In this document: positions 14,295 through 16,674 of the stretch, piece by piece
How the letters are laid out: each line of letters begins with the position of its first letter
Numbering within the stretch: position 1 is the stretch's first letter
NCBI GenBank assembly: GCA_900548565.1
Contig: URKV01000029.1
Coordinates: forward strand, 1-16,674
Length of the DNA stretch: 16,674 nt
Direction: 5' to 3'
Source of the DNA: an uncultured Collinsella sp.
Lineage (GTDB): Bacteria; Actinomycetota; Coriobacteriia; Coriobacteriales; Coriobacteriaceae
Translations under genes and position numbers: made by a program
Notes under the pieces: generated by a model
What the model saw: only the letters and a program-made list of their open reading frames with translations
The model's database searches: none
Told to the model about the DNA's origin: nothing

Positions 14295-14363
14295 AAGTTG
14301 CGGTGGAATAGGGACTGTTTTGGCCTCTTAGACTCCCATTTAGTCCCTATTCCACCGCAACTT
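14295..14363. repeat. Perfect 22-bp inverted repeat with 25-base spacer
   Basis: 14295-14316 (begins AAGTTGCGGTGGAATAGG) is the exact reverse complement of 14342-14363. The 25-base interior shows no gene or stem. It sits between cutC and the livF terminator and is followed by no T run on either strand, so it is not a standard terminator. The perfect arms suggest recent origin or selection, as in a mobile palindromic repeat or an RNA processing hairpin. It may overlap the cutC promoter region. Confidence 0.85.
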
Positions 14364-14402
14364 AAAAAGGGGGCGCTGACCGGGTTGGTCAGCGCCCCCT
14401 TT
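14364..14402 (-). terminator. Terminator of the liv operon
   Basis: GGGGGCGCTGACC and GGTCAGCGCCCCC form a perfect 13-bp stem around a 5-nt loop, extended by A-T pairs, with five T after it on the minus strand (14368-14364). It lies 10 bases past the livF stop. The T flank on the other side would allow it to work in both directions. Confidence 0.92.
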
Positions 14403-14412
14403 GTTGAATGGA

Positions 14413-15126
14413 TTAACCACCCAGGTAAGCTTTGCGGACGTTGTCGTCATGCAGGAGTTCTTGGCCCGTGCCGGTCATGGTGATCTTGCCGGTCTCGAGC
14501 ACGTAGCCGCGCGTGGCGATGGAAAGAGCCATCTGTGCGTTTTGCTCGACCAGAAGCACCGTGGTGCCGGCCTTGTGCAGGTCCTCGACAATCTGGAAGA
14601 TCTGCTCAATCAGAATCGGCGCCAGACCCATGGAAGGCTCGTCGAGCATAAGCAGTTTGGGGTTACTCATAAGGGCGCGCCCCATAACAAGCATCTGCTG
14701 CTCACCGCCCGAAAGGGTGCCGGCGACCTGGCGACGGCGTTCCTTCAGGCGCGGGAACTGCTCGTAGACGCGCTCGAGGCCCGGAGCCACCGTGGACTTG
14801 GGCTGCGTGTAGGCGCCCATCTCCAGGTTCTCCTCGACCGTCATCTGCAAAAAGGCGCGACGACCCTCGGGAACCTGAGCCAGGCCCTTACCAACCAGCT
14901 TGTCGGCGGGCGTATGGGTAATGTCCTCGCCCATAAACTTGATGGAGCCGGTCTTGGAGCGCAGCAGGCCCGAGATGGTCTTGAGCGTTGTGGACTTGCC
15001 GGCACCGTTGGCACCAATCAAGGCCACGATCTCGCCCTCGTTAACGTTAAAGGAGATGTCCTTGATGGCGTGGATGGCGCCGTACCAGACGTTGATGTTG
15101 TAGACGGAAAGCATCGGCTCTGCCAT
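14413..15126 (-). CDS. livF: Branched-chain amino-acid ABC transporter ATPase LivF
   Basis: This is one of the two ATPases that power high-affinity uptake of leucine, isoleucine and valine (or related amides) through the LivHM permease. The 237 residues are the usual length. Seen are Walker A GANGAGKST (38-46), the LivF-type QVPEGRRAF (84-92), signature LSGGEQQ (138-144), Walker B LLMLDEP (158-164) and VLLVEQN (190-196), where the family has Gln instead of the switch histidine. The end KAYLGG is also characteristic. Its ATG directly follows the TAA of livG with no gap, and GGGGAG in the livG end is the ribosome site. It is the last gene before the operon terminator. Confidence 0.96.
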   Translation of the reverse strand: MAEPMLSVYNINVWYGAIHAIKDISFNVNEGEIVALIGANGAGKSTTLKTISGLLRSKTGSIKFMGEDITHTPADKLVGKGLAQVPEGRRAFLQMTVEENLEMGAYTQPKSTVAPGLERVYEQFPRLKERRRQVAGTLSGGEQQMLVMGRALMSNPKLLMLDEPSMGLAPILIEQIFQIVEDLHKAGTTVLLVEQNAQMALSIATRGYVLETGKITMTGTGQELLHDDNVRKAYLGG

Positions 15127-15987
15127 TTAGTTCTCCCCCTTATCCTGCTTACCCAGATACGCCTCGATAACGGCGTCGTTGTTCTGGATTTCCTCTGCCG
15201 TGCCCTTGGCGATAACCTTACCAAAGTTGAGCACGCAGATACCCTCGCAAATATTCATGACGAGCGACATATCATGCTCGATAAGCATGATGGCAATGCC
15301 AAAGGTGTCGCGAATCTTGACGATGTTCTCCATGAGCTCCGCGGTCTCGGACGGGTTCATGCCGGCGGCAGGCTCGTCGAGCAGCAGTAGCTTGGGGTTG
15401 GTGGCAAGCGCGCGGACGATCTCCAAACGACGCTGAGCGCCGTAAGGCAACGATCCGGCCTGCTCGTTTGCCAGATGCTCCATATCAAAGATGGACAGCA
15501 GCTCCATGGCGCGCTCGTGAGCAGCCTTCTCGTGCTTCCAATACGTCGGCAGGCGCAGCACGCCCTCAAAGCCGGAGTAGCGCTCCTGGTTGTGCAGGCC
15601 GACCTTAACGTTATCCTCCACCGTCATGGTGTTGAACAGACGAATGTTCTGGAAGGTACGGGCAATACCCATGCGGTTGACCTGATAGACCGACTTGCCC
15701 GAGGTGTCCTCACCGTCGAGCAGGATGGTGCCGTGCGTGGGCTGATACACCTTGGTGAGCAGGTTGAAGACCGTGGTCTTACCGGCACCGTTGGGGCCGA
15801 TCAGACCGGCGATCTCGGTCTTGCCGATAGTCAGGCTAAAGTCGTCGACCGCCTTAAGGCCACCGAACTCAATGCCCAGGTGGATGCACTCGAGTGCCGG
15901 GCGCTCGCCCAGGTCGCGGTCGGGAACGATGGCGCCAGAAGGATACGGGACCATCTTGCCCTTGTTGAACTCAAATTTACTGGGCAT
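15127..15987 (-). CDS. livG: Branched-chain amino-acid ABC transporter ATPase LivG
   Basis: This is the second ATPase of the Liv importer, pairing with LivF at the membrane. With 286 residues it is longer than E. coli LivG (255) owing to an N-terminal extension of about 30 residues and a KQDKGEN tail. Motifs are Walker A GPNGAGKTT (64-72), ARTFQNIRLF (109-118), the LivG-type signature SLPYGAQRR (179-187), Walker B LLLLDEP (200-206) and switch His238 in IEHDM. The start at 15987 follows AAGGAGGT by 8 bases and overlaps the end of livM by 11 bases; an upstream in-frame ATG at 16014 lies inside livM without a site. The overlap implies translational coupling. Confidence 0.95.
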   Translation of the reverse strand: MPSKFEFNKGKMVPYPSGAIVPDRDLGERPALECIHLGIEFGGLKAVDDFSLTIGKTEIAGLIGPNGAGKTTVFNLLTKVYQPTHGTILLDGEDTSGKSVYQVNRMGIARTFQNIRLFNTMTVEDNVKVGLHNQERYSGFEGVLRLPTYWKHEKAAHERAMELLSIFDMEHLANEQAGSLPYGAQRRLEIVRALATNPKLLLLDEPAAGMNPSETAELMENIVKIRDTFGIAIMLIEHDMSLVMNICEGICVLNFGKVIAKGTAEEIQNNDAVIEAYLGKQDKGEN

Positions 15988-16641
15988 CGGCTGCCACCTC
16001 CTTCTTGGAAGCAAAGCGATCCTTGACGCGACCGAAGAACGCCTTGAGCTGCGGGTTGTTGGTAAAGATCATGACCAAGATCAGCACGATGGCGTAGATG
16101 AGCATGCGGTAGTCCGAGAACTGACGGAGCAGCTCGGGAAGCACCGTGAGCAATGCCGCCGCGATGACGGAGCCGCGCATATTGCCCAGACCGCCCAGGA
16201 CCACGAACACCAGGATGAGGATGGACGTGTTGAAGTCGAACTTGGTGGCGGAGAGCTGCGAGAAGTTACCGCCGAAGAGAGCTCCGGCAGCACCGGCGAG
16301 GGCAGCGGAAACCACGAAGGCGATCATGCGGTACTCGGTGACGGAGATGCCTACGGACTCGGCTGCAATCTTGTTATCGCGCACAGCCATAATGGCACGG
16401 CCGGTACGGCTACGAACCAGGTTGAGCACAATCACGAGTGCGACCATGACCAGGATGGCACCGGCGAGAAAGGTCGAGTACGTCGACACACCCGAGGCAC
16501 CCTGGGCGCCCTTGATGATGGCGGTGCCGTCCTCGAGCAGGTGCAGGTCGTCGATCGTGGAGTTGCCCGTGATGTTAAAGATCACGTGCAGGCCGCGCGA
16601 GTCGACACCCACGATAAGGCAAGTGACGATCTCTTTGATGA
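15977..16641 (-). CDS. livM: Branched-chain amino-acid ABC permease LivM (partial)
   Basis: This is the C-terminal 220 residues of the LivM permease subunit; the N-terminal part is cut off by the contig end. Readable sequence begins IKEIVTCLIVGVDSRG, matching the mid-protein EIIK-type region of LivM. Hydrophobic helices lie at about 56-75, 102-124, 139-158 and 185-200 of the fragment. The conserved permease loop AVRDNKIAAESVGISVTEYR precedes FVVSAALAGAAGALFGG, and LGGLGNMRGSVIAAALLTVLPE follows. The GTG at 16612 is not a real start, because coding continues to the junction with adapter at 16641/16642. LivH and the binding protein should lie further upstream, outside the window. Confidence 0.94.
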
Positions 16642-16674
16642 CTGTCTCTTATACACATCTCCGAGCCCACGAGA
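16642..16674. other. Nextera transposase adapter (library artefact)
   Basis: The last 33 bases are the Tn5 mosaic-end sequence CTGTCTCTTATACACATCT followed by CCGAGCCCACGAGA, the read-through adapter of Nextera-type libraries, lacking only its final C. It is not genomic sequence; the contig was extended into untrimmed adapter. Confidence 0.98.

Noticed and set aside
14401..15390. Plus-strand frame of 329 residues antisense to livF/livG
   Set aside because: It is a mirror of the ABC ATPase genes with no ribosome site or family motif of its own.
16642..16660. Transposon end-like sequence
   Set aside because: It is the Tn5 mosaic end used in library preparation, not a resident transposon.
1..16674. 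CRISPR arrays, phage genes, transposases, defence or biosynthetic clusters
   Set aside because: No regularly spaced repeats, integrase, transposase, capsid, toxin-antitoxin or large synthase genes were seen; the gene content is mainly core metabolism.

Overview
The window looks like an assembled contig from a high-GC Gram-positive bacterium. Gene content, protein sequence style and an rRNA-leader-type TTGAGAAC motif fit the Actinomycetota, most likely the class Coriobacteriia (Collinsella-like). That placement is inferred without a database search. The right end carries 33 bases of Nextera library adapter (16642-16674), so genomic sequence stops at about 16641 inside livM.

Layout, all on the minus strand unless stated. 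(1) 1-352 has no protein gene; it looks like the promoter and leader of an rRNA transcription unit running off the left end. (2) 353-1800 is the infC-rpmI-rplT translation operon with a strong terminator. It has a structured leader with an attenuator-like hairpin, and infC probably starts at an ATA codon. (3) 1816-2132 is tRNA-Leu(CAA) plus a second copy of its 3' tail and terminator, separated by a palindrome-rich 118 bases. (4) 2172-3605 is a cytoplasmic transglutaminase-like protein. (5) 3642-3955 is a repeat-filled gap: two diverged copies of a 92-base unit, one completed into a large three-tier stem-loop. (6) 3956-4822 is a class II fructose-bisphosphate aldolase. (7) 5017-11504 is a stress and DNA-repair cluster: a RecJ exonuclease fused to a RecQ-like helicase, then the bifunctional (p)ppGpp synthetase/hydrolase Rel, then a glyoxalase-II-like metallo-hydrolase. 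(8) 11729-12727, on the plus strand, is a bile acid:sodium symporter (BASS) family membrane protein. (9) 12758-14236 is a tightly coupled cutC-DUF4931 pair. (10) 14295-14363 is a perfect 22-bp inverted repeat. (11) 14364-16641 is the 3' part of a branched-chain amino-acid ABC transporter operon, livM-livG-livF, ending in a strong terminator.

Most genes are core housekeeping genes: translation, glycolysis, stringent response, DNA repair and amino-acid uptake. I see no CRISPR array, phage module, transposase or obvious defence island. The points most worth a second look are the RecJ-helicase fusion, the ATA start and leader of infC, the tRNA 3'-end duplication, the two palindromic intergenic repeat families, and the adapter contamination.
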